From assembly GCF_030718085.1 (NCBI RefSeq), contig NZ_JAVAJF010000001.1, positions 806,001 to 870,000 of the forward strand: a stretch of DNA of 64,000 nucleotides, given 5' to 3'. Origin of the DNA: Marinobacter sp. MDS2. Lineage in GTDB: Bacteria > Pseudomonadota > Gammaproteobacteria > Pseudomonadales > Oleiphilaceae. A model generated the notes under the pieces. It made no database searches, had not been told where the DNA came from, and worked only from the letters and a program-made list of their open reading frames with translations. Below, in pieces: positions 34,179-45,187 of this stretch (within the stretch, counting starts at the first letter, position 1; every line of letters starts with the position of its first letter). The position numbers and the translations under genes are program-made.

Positions 34179-34613
34179 ATGACGAACCTGATTATTGCGG
34201 CCGTAGTCGCGCTGGTAGTAGGCATTATCATTGGGGTTCTCTTTGGGCGCTCTGGCCAGGGTGCTTCTTTGCGTCAGCGGAGAGCTGAGCAGAAGATTGA
34301 TGAGCTTCGGGGTGAGTTTACGCGTTATCAGGCTCAGGTGAATGAGCATTTTCTGGAGTCGGCGCAGTTGTTGGAGCGCTTTAATAGTGCCTATCGTGAT
34401 GTGAATGATCATATGGCGCGTGGGGCGAATCGTTTGTGTAATGATGAGGAGTGGCCGGAGTCGCTGGGGCAGGATGTGTCTGGGCGAATTGAGCACTCGG
34501 ATTCTGATTCTTCTGAGCCACCGCGGGATTATGCGCCTAAGGCTGATCCTGAGGAGAAGGGTACGCTTGCTGAGGACTTTGGGTTGCCTAAGGGTGAGAA
34601 GCGGCCTGCTTGA
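34179..34613 (+). CDS. zapG: YhcB/ZapG family inner-membrane protein (DUF1043)
   Basis: Encodes 144 aa. A single N-terminal transmembrane helix (about residues 4-23) is followed by the signature FGRSGQGASLRQRRAEQKIDELRGEFTRYQAQVN coiled coil, then an acidic, disordered tail. YhcB/ZapG links cell division and envelope synthesis. Divergent from zapE. Element B follows at 34654. Confidence 0.85.
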   Translation: MTNLIIAAVVALVVGIIIGVLFGRSGQGASLRQRRAEQKIDELRGEFTRYQAQVNEHFLESAQLLERFNSAYRDVNDHMARGANRLCNDEEWPESLGQDVSGRIEHSDSDSSEPPRDYAPKADPEEKGTLAEDFGLPKGEKRPA

Positions 34614-34653
34614 TACTACTTCTACGGAGTAGGCTTATCTAAGCTCTCCGTTA

Positions 34654-34764
34654 GATCAGGATGGGGCGGCTTTTCAAAAACCGCTCCTTCGGCACGTCCA
34701 TGTGACGCTTCTGCTCCGCCATCCATGGCTACGCACATTTTTGAAAAGCCGCCCCACCCTGATC
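34654..34764. repeat. Variable-stem hairpin element B
   Basis: 27-bp inverted repeat with one A/C mismatch (arms 34654-34680 and 34738-34764) around a 57-nt loop of subtype i, containing CGGCACGTCCATGTGACGC and CCGCCATCCATGGC. The inner stem is TTTTCAAAAA. Lies between the convergent 3' ends of zapG and the Nif3-like gene. Confidence 0.9.
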
Positions 34765-34868
34765 TCGCAAACTTATTAGTGGCCCGCCCCAAGCTATTCG
34801 AAGACTCTATGTATCCTCAGTCATAGCAGGCCAATGGGCTTGACCCTTTCTGCAATACCTTCTTTCAG

Positions 34869-35612
34869 TTACACCGGGTTATCACAGTCGATGAACTGGT
34901 GCTCTACTCCAAATTCTTTCGCTAGCGCTTCACCCAATGCTTTCGCGCCATAGCGTTCTGTGGCGTGGTGACCGGCGGCGTAGTAGTGGATGCCGGATTC
35001 TCGGGCGGTGTGAGTGGTTGGTTCGGATATTTCGCCGCTGATGTAGGCATCGACACCGAGCTCTAGCGCTTTGGTGATGAACCCTTGGGCTCCGCCGGTG
35101 CACCAGGCGACGGTTTTAATCAGGTCTGCGCCCTCGCCTACGTGAAGTGGCGGTCGGTTCAGCGCGCTTGCGATGTGTTGGCCAAAAGCTTCTGGCGACA
35201 TGGGCTCGGCCAGTTCGCCTTGCCAGACCAGGCCACCTACCGGGCGTGGGTTTTGGATGCCGAGTACGTTGGCCAATTGGCGGTTGTTGCCGTATTCGGG
35301 ATGGTCGTCCAATGGCAGGTGGTAGGCGACGAGGTTGATGTCGTGGTCGAGGAGTTGTTTGATGCGGCGTTTTTTCATGCCGCGGATGGCTTGGTCTTCG
35401 CCTTTCCAGAAGTAGCCGTGGTGGACGAGGATCATGTCGGCGTTTTGTTCAACGGCGGCGTCGATCAGGGCTTGGGAGGCGGTTACGCCTGAGACGATTG
35501 TTCGCACCTCTTCTTTGCCTTCAACTTGTAGGCCGTTTGGGGCGTAGTCTTGGAAGTTTTCGGGCTGGAGCCATTCGTTTATTTTCGCCAGTATCTGGTT
35601 GCGGGTTACCAT
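34869..35612 (-). CDS. Nif3-like dinuclear metal-centre protein (YbgI)
   Basis: Encodes 247 aa, a NIF3/YbgI family toroidal hexamer binding two metals. Conserved histidines lie in LVHHGYFWKGED, LVAYHLPLDDHPEYGNN and YAAGHHATERYGA. E. coli YbgI is a structurally defined member without established function. It is often annotated as a GTP cyclohydrolase 1 type 2 homologue, on weak grounds. It follows hisC on the same strand, separated by hairpin element C. Confidence 0.9.
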   Translation of the reverse strand: MVTRNQILAKINEWLQPENFQDYAPNGLQVEGKEEVRTIVSGVTASQALIDAAVEQNADMILVHHGYFWKGEDQAIRGMKKRRIKQLLDHDINLVAYHLPLDDHPEYGNNRQLANVLGIQNPRPVGGLVWQGELAEPMSPEAFGQHIASALNRPPLHVGEGADLIKTVAWCTGGAQGFITKALELGVDAYISGEISEPTTHTARESGIHYYAAGHHATERYGAKALGEALAKEFGVEHQFIDCDNPV

Positions 35613-35671
35613 ACTGTTTACCCCTCTCCTTCAGACTTTTGAGATTGGATCGGCGCTTTGGCTTGGGAAGA

Positions 35672-35785
35672 AAGTAAGGAGCAGGCGGGGCTTTCCAAAA
35701 ACCGCTACGAGCACATCCATGTGCGCTTCTCTCCGGCCATCCATGGCCTACGGCATTTTTGGAAAGCCCCGCCTGCCCCTTACTT
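35672..35785. repeat. Variable-stem hairpin element C
   Basis: 30-bp inverted repeat with one A/C mismatch (arms 35672-35701 and 35756-35785) around a 54-nt loop of subtype ii: GCACATCCATGTGC and GGCCATCCATGGCC. The inner stem is CTTTCCAAAAA. Lies between the Nif3-like gene and hisC. Confidence 0.92.
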
Positions 35786-35830
35786 CACACTTGGGTGCGC
35801 GCTGCCTTCTCTTCGAAAACTCAAACGAGT

Positions 35831-36892
35831 TTAGAGAAAATCTAAACCTTTGATCAATGCGTTGTTTTGATCGCTGGTTCCAATTGAGATGCGCAGGAAC
35901 TCACTGATCCGCGGTTTGTTGAAATGGCGAACGATGATGCCCTGCTCACGGAGTTTAGCCGCGATTTCTTCGCCTTTGTGGTCAGGGTGGCGGGCGAATA
36001 CAAAGTTGGCTTTTGAGGGCAGCACTTCGAAACCGAGGTTTTCCAATCCTTTGGTGACCTTCTCACGCTCTCGAATAACACCGTTGCAGGAGTCTTCGAA
36101 CCATTGGCGGTCTTCGAATGCAGCCACGGCACCAGCCAGCGCCAGTCGGTCTAGCGGGTAGGAGTTGAAGCTGTCTTTGACTCGGTTCAATCCTTCAATG
36201 AGTTCTGCGTTAGCTACGGCGAAACCGACCCGTAAGCCAGCCAGCGAACGTGCTTTAGACAACGTTTGGCAGACAACCAGGTTCGGGTATTGGTTCACCA
36301 AGCGAATCGCGGTTTCACCACCGAAGTCGATGTAGGCTTCGTCGACCACTACAACACTGTCCAGGTTGGCTTCCAAAATCGCTTCTACGTGCTGCAGCCC
36401 CATGTAGCGTCCGGTGGGTGCATTCGGGTTCGGGAAGATGACGCCGCCGTTGTCGCGTTTGTAGTCATCTGGGTTAATTTCAAAGTTTTCGGTCAACGGG
36501 ATGATGTTGCTTTCAACTTTGTACAGACCGCAGTACACGGGATAGAAACTGTAGGTGATGTCCGGGAACAGGATTGGTTTGTCTTGTTTCAGCAGGCCCT
36601 GGAAGATGTGGGCCAGCACTTCGTCGGAGCCGTTGCCAACGAAAACTTGCTTTTCTTCTATGCCGAAATCGGTGTAGTACGAAGCGATGGCTTCTTTCAG
36701 AGCGTGGCCTTCGGGGTCTGGGTACAGGCGAAGGTTGTCGTTCAGCTCTGATTTAATGGCCGAGATCACTTTCGGGGATGGCCCGAAGGGGTTTTCGTTG
36801 GTGTTCAGCTTTATCAAATTGGCCATTTTAGGCTGCTCACCTGGCACATACGGCTGTAACTCGCTGACTAGTGAGCTCCAGTATTTACTCAT
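35831..36892 (-). CDS. hisC: Histidinol-phosphate aminotransferase HisC
   Basis: Encodes 353 aa, a PLP-dependent aminotransferase that converts imidazole-acetol phosphate to histidinol phosphate. It opens with [15 protein letters not shown], has NENPFGPSP near residue 30, [11 protein letters not shown] and the PLP lysine in [18 protein letters not shown]. It is the third gene of hisG-hisD-hisC. The usual tight gene spacing of this set is replaced here by about 230-bp gaps carrying hairpin elements C and D. Confidence 0.95.
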   Translation of the reverse strand: MSKYWSSLVSELQPYVPGEQPKMANLIKLNTNENPFGPSPKVISAIKSELNDNLRLYPDPEGHALKEAIASYYTDFGIEEKQVFVGNGSDEVLAHIFQGLLKQDKPILFPDITYSFYPVYCGLYKVESNIIPLTENFEINPDDYKRDNGGVIFPNPNAPTGRYMGLQHVEAILEANLDSVVVVDEAYIDFGGETAIRLVNQYPNLVVCQTLSKARSLAGLRVGFAVANAELIEGLNRVKDSFNSYPLDRLALAGAVAAFEDRQWFEDSCNGVIREREKVTKGLENLGFEVLPSKANFVFARHPDHKGEEIAAKLREQGIIVRHFNKPRISEFLRISIGTSDQNNALIKGLDFL

Positions 36893-36973
36893 GATTCACG
36901 CACTCCGAGTTGGTGCAATAATAAGAATTCAATGATGACGCTGATGCAGGGCGGCGGTGCACAAGGTTTGGGT

Positions 36974-37086
36974 GAGTGTGGCAAGAAGGCCTTTCCAAAA
37001 ATGTGCGGAGCCATGGATGGCGGAGCAGAAGCGTCACATGGACGTGCCGAAGGAGCGGTTTTTGGAAAGGCCTTCTTGCCATGCTC
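36974..37086. repeat. Variable-stem hairpin element D
   Basis: 28-bp stem (arms 36974-37001 and 37059-37086; two G-T wobbles near the outer end) around a 57-nt loop of subtype i in inverse orientation: GCCATGGATGGC and CACATGGACGTG on the plus strand. Three further GGA motifs lie in the loop. Inner stem CTTTCCAAAAA. Lies between hisC and hisD. Confidence 0.9.
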
Positions 37087-37124
37087 TCAAGCACCCAATC
37101 CGAAACCGCCCTGCGCACAACGAC

Positions 37125-38429
37125 TCAGTCTTTAATACGGTATTCCGCCGAGCGGGCGTGGGCTGTCAGCCCTTCCCCGCGCGCCAAAACAGAGGCCACA
37201 CGCCCCATGCGGTCGGCGCCTTCTGGAGTAAAACCGATCAGGGATGAACGCTTTTGGAAGTCGTAAACACCCAGAGGCGAGCTAAACCGCGCGGTGCCGC
37301 TCGTAGGCAATACGTGATTCGGGCCGGCGCAGTAGTCGCCTAGGGCTTCTGCGGTGTACCGGCCCATGAAGATCGCGCCGGCGTGGCGGATGTCTTCCAG
37401 CATGGCTTGTGGGTCTTCTACTGACAGCTCCAAATGCTCCGGAGCGATGCGGTTAGAAACTTCCGCGGCTTCTTTCAGATCAGCCACGTGGATCAGCGCA
37501 CCACGGCCAGTCATGGATGTGCGAATGATCTCTTCACGCTCCATCGTGGGCAGAAGTTTGTTGATACTCGCTTCAACCGCATCAAGAAAATCCGCATCCG
37601 GGCTGACCAGAATGCTTTGCGCTTGCTCGTCGTGCTCGGCCTGCGAGAACAAATCCATCGCGATCCACTCCGGATCGGTTTTGCCATCGCAAATCACCAG
37701 AATCTCGGACGGCCCGGCGATCATGTCGATACCGACGATACCGAACACTTCACGCTTGGCGGTCGCCACAAAAATATTCCCCGGCCCAACAATCTTATCC
37801 ACGGCTGGAACCGTCTCCGTGCCATAAGCCAACGCACCCACCGCCTGCGCGCCACCGAGAGCAAATACACGGTCAACACCCGCAATCGCGGCTGCGGCCA
37901 GTACCATATCGTTCACCACACCATCCGGCGTAGGAACTACCATTATCAATTCACCGACACCCGCCACCTTGGCCGGAATCGCGTTCATCAAAACAGACGA
38001 CGGATACGCAGCCTTACCACCCGGCACGTACAAACCAGCACGGTCCAGTGGCGTTACCTTCTGGCCCAAAACCGTTCCATCTTCATCCTGATACTGCCAA
38101 GACTGCTGATTCTGCCGCTCGTGATAATCCCGAACCCGATCCGCCGCCTTCTCAAGCGCCTCACGCTGATCCTGCGGAATCGCCACCAAAGCGGCCTGCA
38201 AACGATCCTGCCCCATCTCCAGCTCGGCCATAGAGCCGACCTTCAAACGGTCAAACTTCTCGGTAAACTCCAAAACCGCCGCATCGCCGCGGGTCTTCAC
38301 CTCATGCAGAATATGACGCACCGACTCATTCACCTGATGATCCACACTGTCATCCCACGCCAACAACTGGGCCAGCGCACTGTCAAAGTCGCCTTGGGTG
38401 GTGTTAAGTCTGGTGATCTTATCGGTCAT
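37125..38429 (-). CDS. hisD: Histidinol dehydrogenase HisD
   Basis: Encodes 434 aa. It oxidises histidinol to histidine in two NAD-dependent steps at a zinc site. Visible blocks: [15 protein letters not shown] near residue 135, [21 protein letters not shown], and the Zn/active-site region [12 protein letters not shown] and [13 protein letters not shown]. Length is typical. Hairpin E lies before the gene and hairpin D after it. Confidence 0.95.
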   Translation of the reverse strand: MTDKITRLNTTQGDFDSALAQLLAWDDSVDHQVNESVRHILHEVKTRGDAAVLEFTEKFDRLKVGSMAELEMGQDRLQAALVAIPQDQREALEKAADRVRDYHERQNQQSWQYQDEDGTVLGQKVTPLDRAGLYVPGGKAAYPSSVLMNAIPAKVAGVGELIMVVPTPDGVVNDMVLAAAAIAGVDRVFALGGAQAVGALAYGTETVPAVDKIVGPGNIFVATAKREVFGIVGIDMIAGPSEILVICDGKTDPEWIAMDLFSQAEHDEQAQSILVSPDADFLDAVEASINKLLPTMEREEIIRTSMTGRGALIHVADLKEAAEVSNRIAPEHLELSVEDPQAMLEDIRHAGAIFMGRYTAEALGDYCAGPNHVLPTSGTARFSSPLGVYDFQKRSSLIGFTPEGADRMGRVASVLARGEGLTAHARSAEYRIKD

Positions 38430-38532
38430 AACTCAAATCCTGCTTTGGATTGAAAACAAATGTCTGCCGAATAAAACCCGCCGGCAGTTACGGGATTCGA
38501 AAGAAGAGAGGCCAAATAACCCAAGCCCGAAA

Positions 38533-38643
38533 GAGAGTTCAGGGTGTCCCTTCCAAAAATGTGCGGAGCCATGGATGGCGGAGCAGAAGCGCCACAGGGA
38601 TGTGCCGAAGGAGCGGTTTTTGGAAGGGACACCCTGAACGCTC
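38533..38643. repeat. Variable-stem hairpin element E
   Basis: 27-bp stem with one mismatch (arms 38533-38559 and 38617-38643) around a 57-nt loop of subtype i in inverse orientation: GCCATGGATGGC and CACAGGGATGTG. The inner stem is CTTCCAAAAA. Lies between hisD and hisG. Confidence 0.9.
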
Positions 38644-38670
38644 ATGCACCAAGCGTCTAAAAAGGCGGCC

Positions 38671-39318
38671 TTACTCCGAACCGCGACGACGCTCCACAGC
38701 AGCCGCCATCATCTCGATGATCGGATTAATCTTCCCATGCTGCATCTTCATCGACGCCCGGTTCACCACCAACCGCGTACTGATATCGTCAATCAACTCC
38801 CGCGCCTCAAGGCCATTCGCCTTCAGCGTATTGCCGGTATCCACGATATCCACAATCTCATCGGCCAGGTTAAGAATCGGCGCCAGCTCCATCGCACCAT
38901 ACAGCTTGATGATATCCGCCTGCCGACCCTGCGACGCATAATAGCGACGGGCAATATTCACAAACTTCGTCGCCACCCGAATACGCCCCGCAGGAGGCTG
39001 TTCACCCTTCTTGCCGGCCGTCATCAAACGACAGCGGGAAATGTTCAAATCCAGCGGCTCGTACAACCCTTCCCCGCCATGCTCCATCAACACATCCTTG
39101 CCGGTCACGCCAAGGTCTGCGCCACCATACTGAACATACGTCGGTACATCCGTTGCGCGAAGAATCAGCACACGAACATTCGGATCGGTGGTGGGGAACA
39201 CCAGCTTGCGGGACTTTTTCACGTCGTCTACCAGCTCAATGCCGGCTTCCGCCAGCAATGGCAGAGTCTCTTCGAGAATTCGTCCCTTCGACAAGGCGAT
39301 GGTGATGGAATCTGTCAT
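38671..39318 (-). CDS. hisG: ATP phosphoribosyltransferase HisG (short form)
   Basis: Encodes 215 aa. It catalyses the first step of histidine synthesis, condensing ATP and PRPP. Starts [21 protein letters not shown]; the PRPP-binding region includes [16 protein letters not shown]. At this length it lacks the C-terminal regulatory domain and belongs to the short family, which needs HisZ as a regulatory subunit. hisZ is not in the window. It follows murA on the minus strand. Confidence 0.95.
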   Translation of the reverse strand: MTDSITIALSKGRILEETLPLLAEAGIELVDDVKKSRKLVFPTTDPNVRVLILRATDVPTYVQYGGADLGVTGKDVLMEHGGEGLYEPLDLNISRCRLMTAGKKGEQPPAGRIRVATKFVNIARRYYASQGRQADIIKLYGAMELAPILNLADEIVDIVDTGNTLKANGLEARELIDDISTRLVVNRASMKMQHGKINPIIEMMAAAVERRRGSE

Positions 39319-39348
39319 GGGTCTTTCCGGGTTCCCGTTGGTGTTTGA

Positions 39349-40879
<1,531 letters not shown>

Positions 40880-40939
40880 AGAAAATCCTCAGCATTATTA
40901 AAATCAGGAGCGGAATTGTAACCAATTCCCGAGCGGCGG

Positions 40940-41257
40940 TCAGCTATGTGGGGAAAATCCGGGCAGATGGGCATCCAGGTTACTCAATGCCGCCAACGAC
41001 TGTAAGCGGTCACTGGCACCCTCAAAAGAGAGCGCCACCTGTTTGGATTGGGCCAACCGTTGCCAGCACATCAGCATAGACAACACCACACTGTGGGCCG
41101 TATCCAGCTGCGCGAGATCAACCCTCAATGCCCCCGTGGCCGAGCCAACGAGATTTTCGCCTTGCTTGCGCAACTCAATCACGGTGTTCGCGTCTACCTT
41201 GCCGGTAACACTCAACACCGAACCTTCCAGCTTAACGACCGGGCGAGAGCTGCTCAT
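40940..41257 (-). CDS. mlaB: STAS-domain protein MlaB
   Basis: Encodes 105 aa, a small cytoplasmic STAS domain that binds MlaF and is required for the Mla phospholipid transporter. It has the STAS pattern LEGSVLSVTGKVDANTVIELR and a core DLAQLDTAHSVVLSMLMCW with the conserved Thr/Ser. Its start overlaps the mlaC stop by 4 bp (ATGA type), indicating translational coupling. Confidence 0.9.
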   Translation of the reverse strand: MSSSRPVVKLEGSVLSVTGKVDANTVIELRKQGENLVGSATGALRVDLAQLDTAHSVVLSMLMCWQRLAQSKQVALSFEGASDRLQSLAALSNLDAHLPGFSPHS

Positions 41258-41907
41258 GAGGCATTCACGTCCTCTTCCAGGTTCAACGATTTGACCGAAT
41301 CAGTCCAACCGTCAATCACAACCTGAACCTGGCCGCGATTCTCTTCCATTTCCTGAGCAAAACGGTCACGGAAGGCCAAACCGATGTTGACGCCTTCAAC
41401 AATCACGTTTTCCATCAACCAGCGGTCTTCTTTGTTCTTGTACATCGAGTAGGTCACGGGGTAGCGATTGCCCGAGGCCGTAATCACTACCAACTGCACC
41501 GATGCGCGGTTTTCGTTTTGCGGCAGAATCTCTGCTTCCCGCACTTCGATGGTGAAATCATCGGCGGTCACCAATGCTTTGGCATAGCTATCAAACAAAC
41601 TGCGCTTGAACTTGGCAACAAACTCGTCCCGCTGCTCAGGGGTGGTCTGGCGCGCGTAACGGCCCATAACTCGGGCGGCTATCCGTCGAAAATCCACAAA
41701 ATCGGTCAACGCGTCTTCCATGCTCTGGTAAAAGGCTTCCGGATCTTTTTCAAACAGGCCTTTTTCCGCGTTCAGCTTCTGTACCAACATTTGGGTGTTG
41801 TCGCTGACATATTGTTCCAGCTCGTCCTCTACACCGGCCCAGGCCTGACCTGCAACCATCATCAACAGCGCAACAATAACAAACAGCTTTCGCTTGAAAC
41901 TTAACAT
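41254..41907 (-). CDS. mlaC: Periplasmic phospholipid-binding protein MlaC
   Basis: Encodes 217 aa. The signal peptide ends LLMMVAGQAWA|GVEDE. The MlaC/Ttg2D fold follows, with DFRRIAARVMGRYARQTTPEQ and RFKRSLFDSYAKALV-like motifs (FAKFKRSLFDSYAKAL). It carries phospholipid between the outer-membrane MlaA complex and the inner-membrane MlaFEDB transporter. MlaA itself is not in this window. Confidence 0.94.
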   Translation of the reverse strand: MLSFKRKLFVIVALLMMVAGQAWAGVEDELEQYVSDNTQMLVQKLNAEKGLFEKDPEAFYQSMEDALTDFVDFRRIAARVMGRYARQTTPEQRDEFVAKFKRSLFDSYAKALVTADDFTIEVREAEILPQNENRASVQLVVITASGNRYPVTYSMYKNKEDRWLMENVIVEGVNIGLAFRDRFAQEMEENRGQVQVVIDGWTDSVKSLNLEEDVNAS

Positions 41908-41931
41908 CCTAATCTCCTGTCCTGTAGGGCA

Positions 41932-42381
41932 TCAGCGGCCAGAGGCAAAGTTGCTGATCAATCTTTCCAGATTCATCGCAGACTGGGTGGAATAAAACGT
42001 GTCACCCTCGCTCAACGACTCCATATCTCCACCAATCGAAATATCAATGTATTGTTCCCCTAACAGCCCGGAAGTCCGAATCACTGCCGCACTGTCTGCC
42101 GGAATGGTATCCACATCCGACTGAATGGCCATGGCTACCCTGGCCTGAAACGTGTTCTTATCGAGACTGATGGACTCGATGGACCCCACGGTCACGCCGG
42201 CCATCGATACCTTGCCGCGCGGAGTCAGCCCCCCCACATCGTTAAAGTTCGCGTAGATTGTATACGTCGACGACGCCGACTTGGGCGACAACCCACTCAC
42301 TTGCAACGCCAAAAACAGCAACGCTGCCAGCCCGGCGATCATGAAGAAACCTACCACTATTTCCGTTGTTCTCTGCACCAT
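41932..42381 (-). CDS. mlaD: MCE-domain protein MlaD
   Basis: Encodes 149 aa. N-terminal transmembrane helix (residues 7-30), followed by one MCE domain (SSTYTIYANFNDVGGLTPRGKVSMAGVTVGSI) and a short helical tail. It forms the hexameric periplasmic ring of the Mla transporter. At about 150 aa it is the usual MlaD length. Confidence 0.94.
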   Translation of the reverse strand: MVQRTTEIVVGFFMIAGLAALLFLALQVSGLSPKSASSTYTIYANFNDVGGLTPRGKVSMAGVTVGSIESISLDKNTFQARVAMAIQSDVDTIPADSAAVIRTSGLLGEQYIDISIGGDMESLSEGDTFYSTQSAMNLERLISNFASGR

Positions 42382-42402
42382 AACAGGGCTCCAGAATCCT
42401 TA

Positions 42403-43185
42403 TTAGAAATCGCCAAACATGACAGCGGTCAGCACAAAATCGAGGCCGAGCACCGCCAGTGATGAATACACAACCGTTTTGGTCGTCGCAGAACTGATGC
42501 CTGCAGACGTAGGCACACAATCATACCCTTGATACACGGCTATCCAGGCACACACGAAACCGAAAACCACACTTTTAACAACGCCGTTAAGCACGTCATC
42601 GAGAAAATCGACCGATGACTGCATGTTGCCCCAGAAGGAACCTTCAAATACTCCCAGCCAGTCCACACCTACCAGCATGCCACCCCAGATACCGACAACC
42701 GAGAAGATCATCGCCAGTATCGGCATTGCGATGAACCCGGCCCACAAACGGGGTGCAATCACCCGTCGCAAGGGATCAACCCCCATCATCTCCATGCTGG
42801 ACAGTTGCTCGGTGGCCTTCATCAATCCGATTTCCGCGGTCAATGCTGAGCCCGCACGACCGGCAAACAGAAGCGCTGTTACCACTGGCCCCAGCTCGCG
42901 CACCAAGGTGAGCGCAATCATCTGACCAATCGCCGCTTCCGAGCCATAATCACTGAGAATGGTATAGCCCTGCAGGGCCAGCACCATGCCAATAAACAAG
43001 CCAGAAACCACTACGATGGCAAGCGAAAGCACACCGACCGCATACAGCTGTTTCACCAGAAGCGGAAAACCTGTCGCAGGTTTGGGCACCCCCACAAGCA
43101 CGCCGAACAGAAATTGAGTCGCACGGCCCAAAGAGCCCACCACTTCCATACTTCTTCGACCAAAGCCCGCTACATAATCCATCAT
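42403..43185 (-). CDS. mlaE: ABC permease MlaE
   Basis: Encodes 260 aa, with five to six hydrophobic helices. The family signature [45 protein letters not shown] is present around residue 100, and [17 protein letters not shown] is also visible. It is the inner-membrane permease of the phospholipid transporter MlaFEDB. Its start overlaps the mlaF stop by 4 bp. Confidence 0.95.
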   Translation of the reverse strand: MMDYVAGFGRRSMEVVGSLGRATQFLFGVLVGVPKPATGFPLLVKQLYAVGVLSLAIVVVSGLFIGMVLALQGYTILSDYGSEAAIGQMIALTLVRELGPVVTALLFAGRAGSALTAEIGLMKATEQLSSMEMMGVDPLRRVIAPRLWAGFIAMPILAMIFSVVGIWGGMLVGVDWLGVFEGSFWGNMQSSVDFLDDVLNGVVKSVVFGFVCAWIAVYQGYDCVPTSAGISSATTKTVVYSSLAVLGLDFVLTAVMFGDF

Positions 43186-43994
43186 ATCGACACTCCTTTG
43201 ATACCGAAGTCATCAACAGGCTTGTTCGCCGGATAATGGAAAGGTACCGGACCGTCGGGCTGGCCACTCAAGAACTGTTGCACGAGTTCAGACGGGTGAT
43301 TCCGCAACTCTTCCGGTGTGCCGGTACCAATCACCTTGCCATCGGCAATAATGCACGCGTAATGGCAGATGCTCAGGGATTCCGGCACATCGTGAGACAC
43401 CAGTACGCTGGTCAGCCCCATCGAGCTATTGAGATCCCGGATCAACTTGACCAACACACCCATCGCGATCGGATCCTGCCCGGCAAAGGGTTCGTCGTAC
43501 ATGATCAGTTCGGGATCCAGTGCAATACTTCGAGCCAAAGCCACTCGGCGGGTCATGCCACCCGAAAGCTCGGAGGGCATCAGATCACGCGCACCTCGGA
43601 GCCCGACCGCTTCCAGCTTCATCAACACGATGTCGCGAATCATGTCTTCCGGCAGAGCGGTATGCACGCGCAGCGGGAAGGCTACGTTCTCGAACACACT
43701 GATGTCGGTGAACAAAGCGCCACTCTGAAAGAGCATGCCCATCTTTTCGCGCAGACGGTACAGCTCCTTCCGCTTAAGCTTCGGAACCTCGTGACCGGCC
43801 ACCATAACCTGACCGGAATCCGGTTTCAGTTGACCACCGATCACCCTGAGCAGCGTGGTCTTGCCGGTGCCACTAGGGCCCATAATGGCGGTAATCTTAC
43901 CCACGGGAATATCCAGGGTAATGCCATCAAAGATGCGCCGTCCGGAGCGGGAAAACACCACATCCTTTAGCGTAATGTATGCAGATGACTCCAT
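43182..43994 (-). CDS. mlaF: ABC transporter ATP-binding protein MlaF
   Basis: Encodes 270 aa. It drives phospholipid transport by the Mla complex. Walker A GPSGTGKT is at residues 39-46, the signature motif [18 protein letters not shown] near 145 and Walker [14 protein letters not shown]. The ATG at 43994 with an AAAGGAT ribosome site is preferred over an upstream in-frame ATG at 44078. First gene of mlaFEDCB, divergent from kdsD. Confidence 0.95.
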   Translation of the reverse strand: MESSAYITLKDVVFSRSGRRIFDGITLDIPVGKITAIMGPSGTGKTTLLRVIGGQLKPDSGQVMVAGHEVPKLKRKELYRLREKMGMLFQSGALFTDISVFENVAFPLRVHTALPEDMIRDIVLMKLEAVGLRGARDLMPSELSGGMTRRVALARSIALDPELIMYDEPFAGQDPIAMGVLVKLIRDLNSSMGLTSVLVSHDVPESLSICHYACIIADGKVIGTGTPEELRNHPSELVQQFLSGQPDGPVPFHYPANKPVDDFGIKGVSI

Positions 43995-44120
43995 AATCGA
44001 TCCTTTTCGAGGAGCGCCTACATTAAGATAAGCGTCGCCGGACCTCAATCTCAGGTTGTTAAAATGTACTGATGGCAACGTTCAGTTCCCCTGAACATTG
44101 GCAGCCCTACCGGGTATCAG

Positions 44121-44129
44121 TGATATACT
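44121..44129 (+). promoter_or_regulatory. Extended -10 promoter candidate for kdsD
   Basis: TGATATACT matches an extended -10 (TGN plus TATACT). A -35-like TTGGCA lies 20 nt upstream of the hexamer, which is longer than optimal, so the extended -10 probably dominates. A palindrome GTTCAG-TTCCC-CTGAAC sits at 44080-44096. The leader before kdsD would be about 60 nt. Confidence 0.55.
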
Positions 44130-44197
44130 TTCCGCCATAGTCGTCCGTCCCGATAACAGGGCCGGGTCCACAGACCGACCGAGTAAAGCCAGCCGAG

Positions 44198-45187
44198 ATG
44201 ACAGATTCAAACACTTCAAGTTCCCGGGATTACCGCAACTCCGCCGTTCGGGCCATCCAGATTGAACGGGATGCAATCGAAGCACTTGAACACCGTATCA
44301 ACGGCGACTTCACCCGTGCCTGCGACATCATCATGGCCTGCAAAGGCCGGGTCGTGGTGACGGGCATGGGCAAATCCGGCCACATCGGAAACAAAATTGC
44401 GGCAACACTGGCCAGCACCGGCACACCTTCATTCTTTGTGCATCCGGGCGAAGCCAGTCATGGCGACCTTGGCATGATCACCCCGCAGGACGTTGTCATC
44501 GCCATTTCCAACAGCGGCAGCACCAGCGAAGTGGTGACCATTCTACCTTTAATTCGAAGAATGGGCGCGCCACTGATCAGCATGACGGGCAATCCCGACT
44601 CATTGCTGGCAAAAGAAGCCGCAGCCAACCTGGACGTGAGCGTTGCCATTGAAGCCTGCCCGCTCGGGCTCGCCCCAACCTCCAGCACGACCGCTACGCT
44701 CGTGATGGGCGATGCATTGGCCGTGGCATTGCTGGAAGCCCGCGGGTTCAGCGCGGAGGACTTTGCTTTCTCGCATCCGGGCGGTCGATTGGGGCGTCGC
44801 TTACTACTGCGCGTTTCCGACATCATGCACGCAGGCGACAAGGTGCCACGGGTACTTGAAAGCACCACCCTCAGCGGTGCACTTCTGGAGATAACCCGTA
44901 AAGGCCTGGGCATGACCACGGTGGTGAACGACGCCGGCGAATTGACGGGCATTTTTACCGACGGCGACCTGCGCCGAACGCTGGACAAATCGGTTGATGT
45001 ACACACGACCGCCATCAACCAGGTGATGACCCGCAACGGCAAAACCATTCTGGCCGACCAGCTGGCCGCCGACGCGCTCAATATTATGGAAGAGCTAAAG
45101 ATCAACGCCCTGCCGGTAACCGATACTGACGGCAATCTGGTGGGCGCCATCAACATGCACGACTTGTTGCGGGCGGGGGTTATCTGA
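44198..45187 (+). CDS. kdsD: Arabinose-5-phosphate isomerase KdsD
   Basis: Encodes 329 aa. It interconverts ribulose-5-phosphate and arabinose-5-phosphate, the first step to Kdo. The SIS domain (about residues 40-170) carries VVVTGMGKSGHIGNKIAATLAS and GEASHGDLGMI, and two CBS domains follow (about 205-325). It starts an operon with kdsC, lptC, lptA and lptB. The kdsC start overlaps its stop by 1 bp. Confidence 0.95.
   Translation: MTDSNTSSSRDYRNSAVRAIQIERDAIEALEHRINGDFTRACDIIMACKGRVVVTGMGKSGHIGNKIAATLASTGTPSFFVHPGEASHGDLGMITPQDVVIAISNSGSTSEVVTILPLIRRMGAPLISMTGNPDSLLAKEAAANLDVSVAIEACPLGLAPTSSTTATLVMGDALAVALLEARGFSAEDFAFSHPGGRLGRRLLLRVSDIMHAGDKVPRVLESTTLSGALLEITRKGLGMTTVVNDAGELTGIFTDGDLRRTLDKSVDVHTTAINQVMTRNGKTILADQLAADALNIMEELKINALPVTDTDGNLVGAINMHDLLRAGVI

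Noticed and set aside
34869..35612. Calling the Nif3-like gene a GTP cyclohydrolase I (folE2-like)
   Set aside because: That annotation rests on weak homology; only the metal-binding Nif3 fold is supported by the sequence.
37434..38453. Antisense ORF opposite hisD (339 aa)
   Set aside because: Shadow ORF; no domain, and hisD is unambiguous.
38398..38637. Short ORFs inside the hairpin elements sharing peptides such as WMAEQKRH and FCSAIHG (also at 36957-37266, 62563-62925)
   Set aside because: The frames are conserved only because the element DNA is conserved. Start and stop lie in unrelated flanks and no ribosome site is consistent between copies.
31462..38643. Integron attC sites
   Set aside because: attC sites have conserved outer core sites and variable middles. 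Here the outer stem varies and the loop is conserved. There is no integrase and the genes between are housekeeping.
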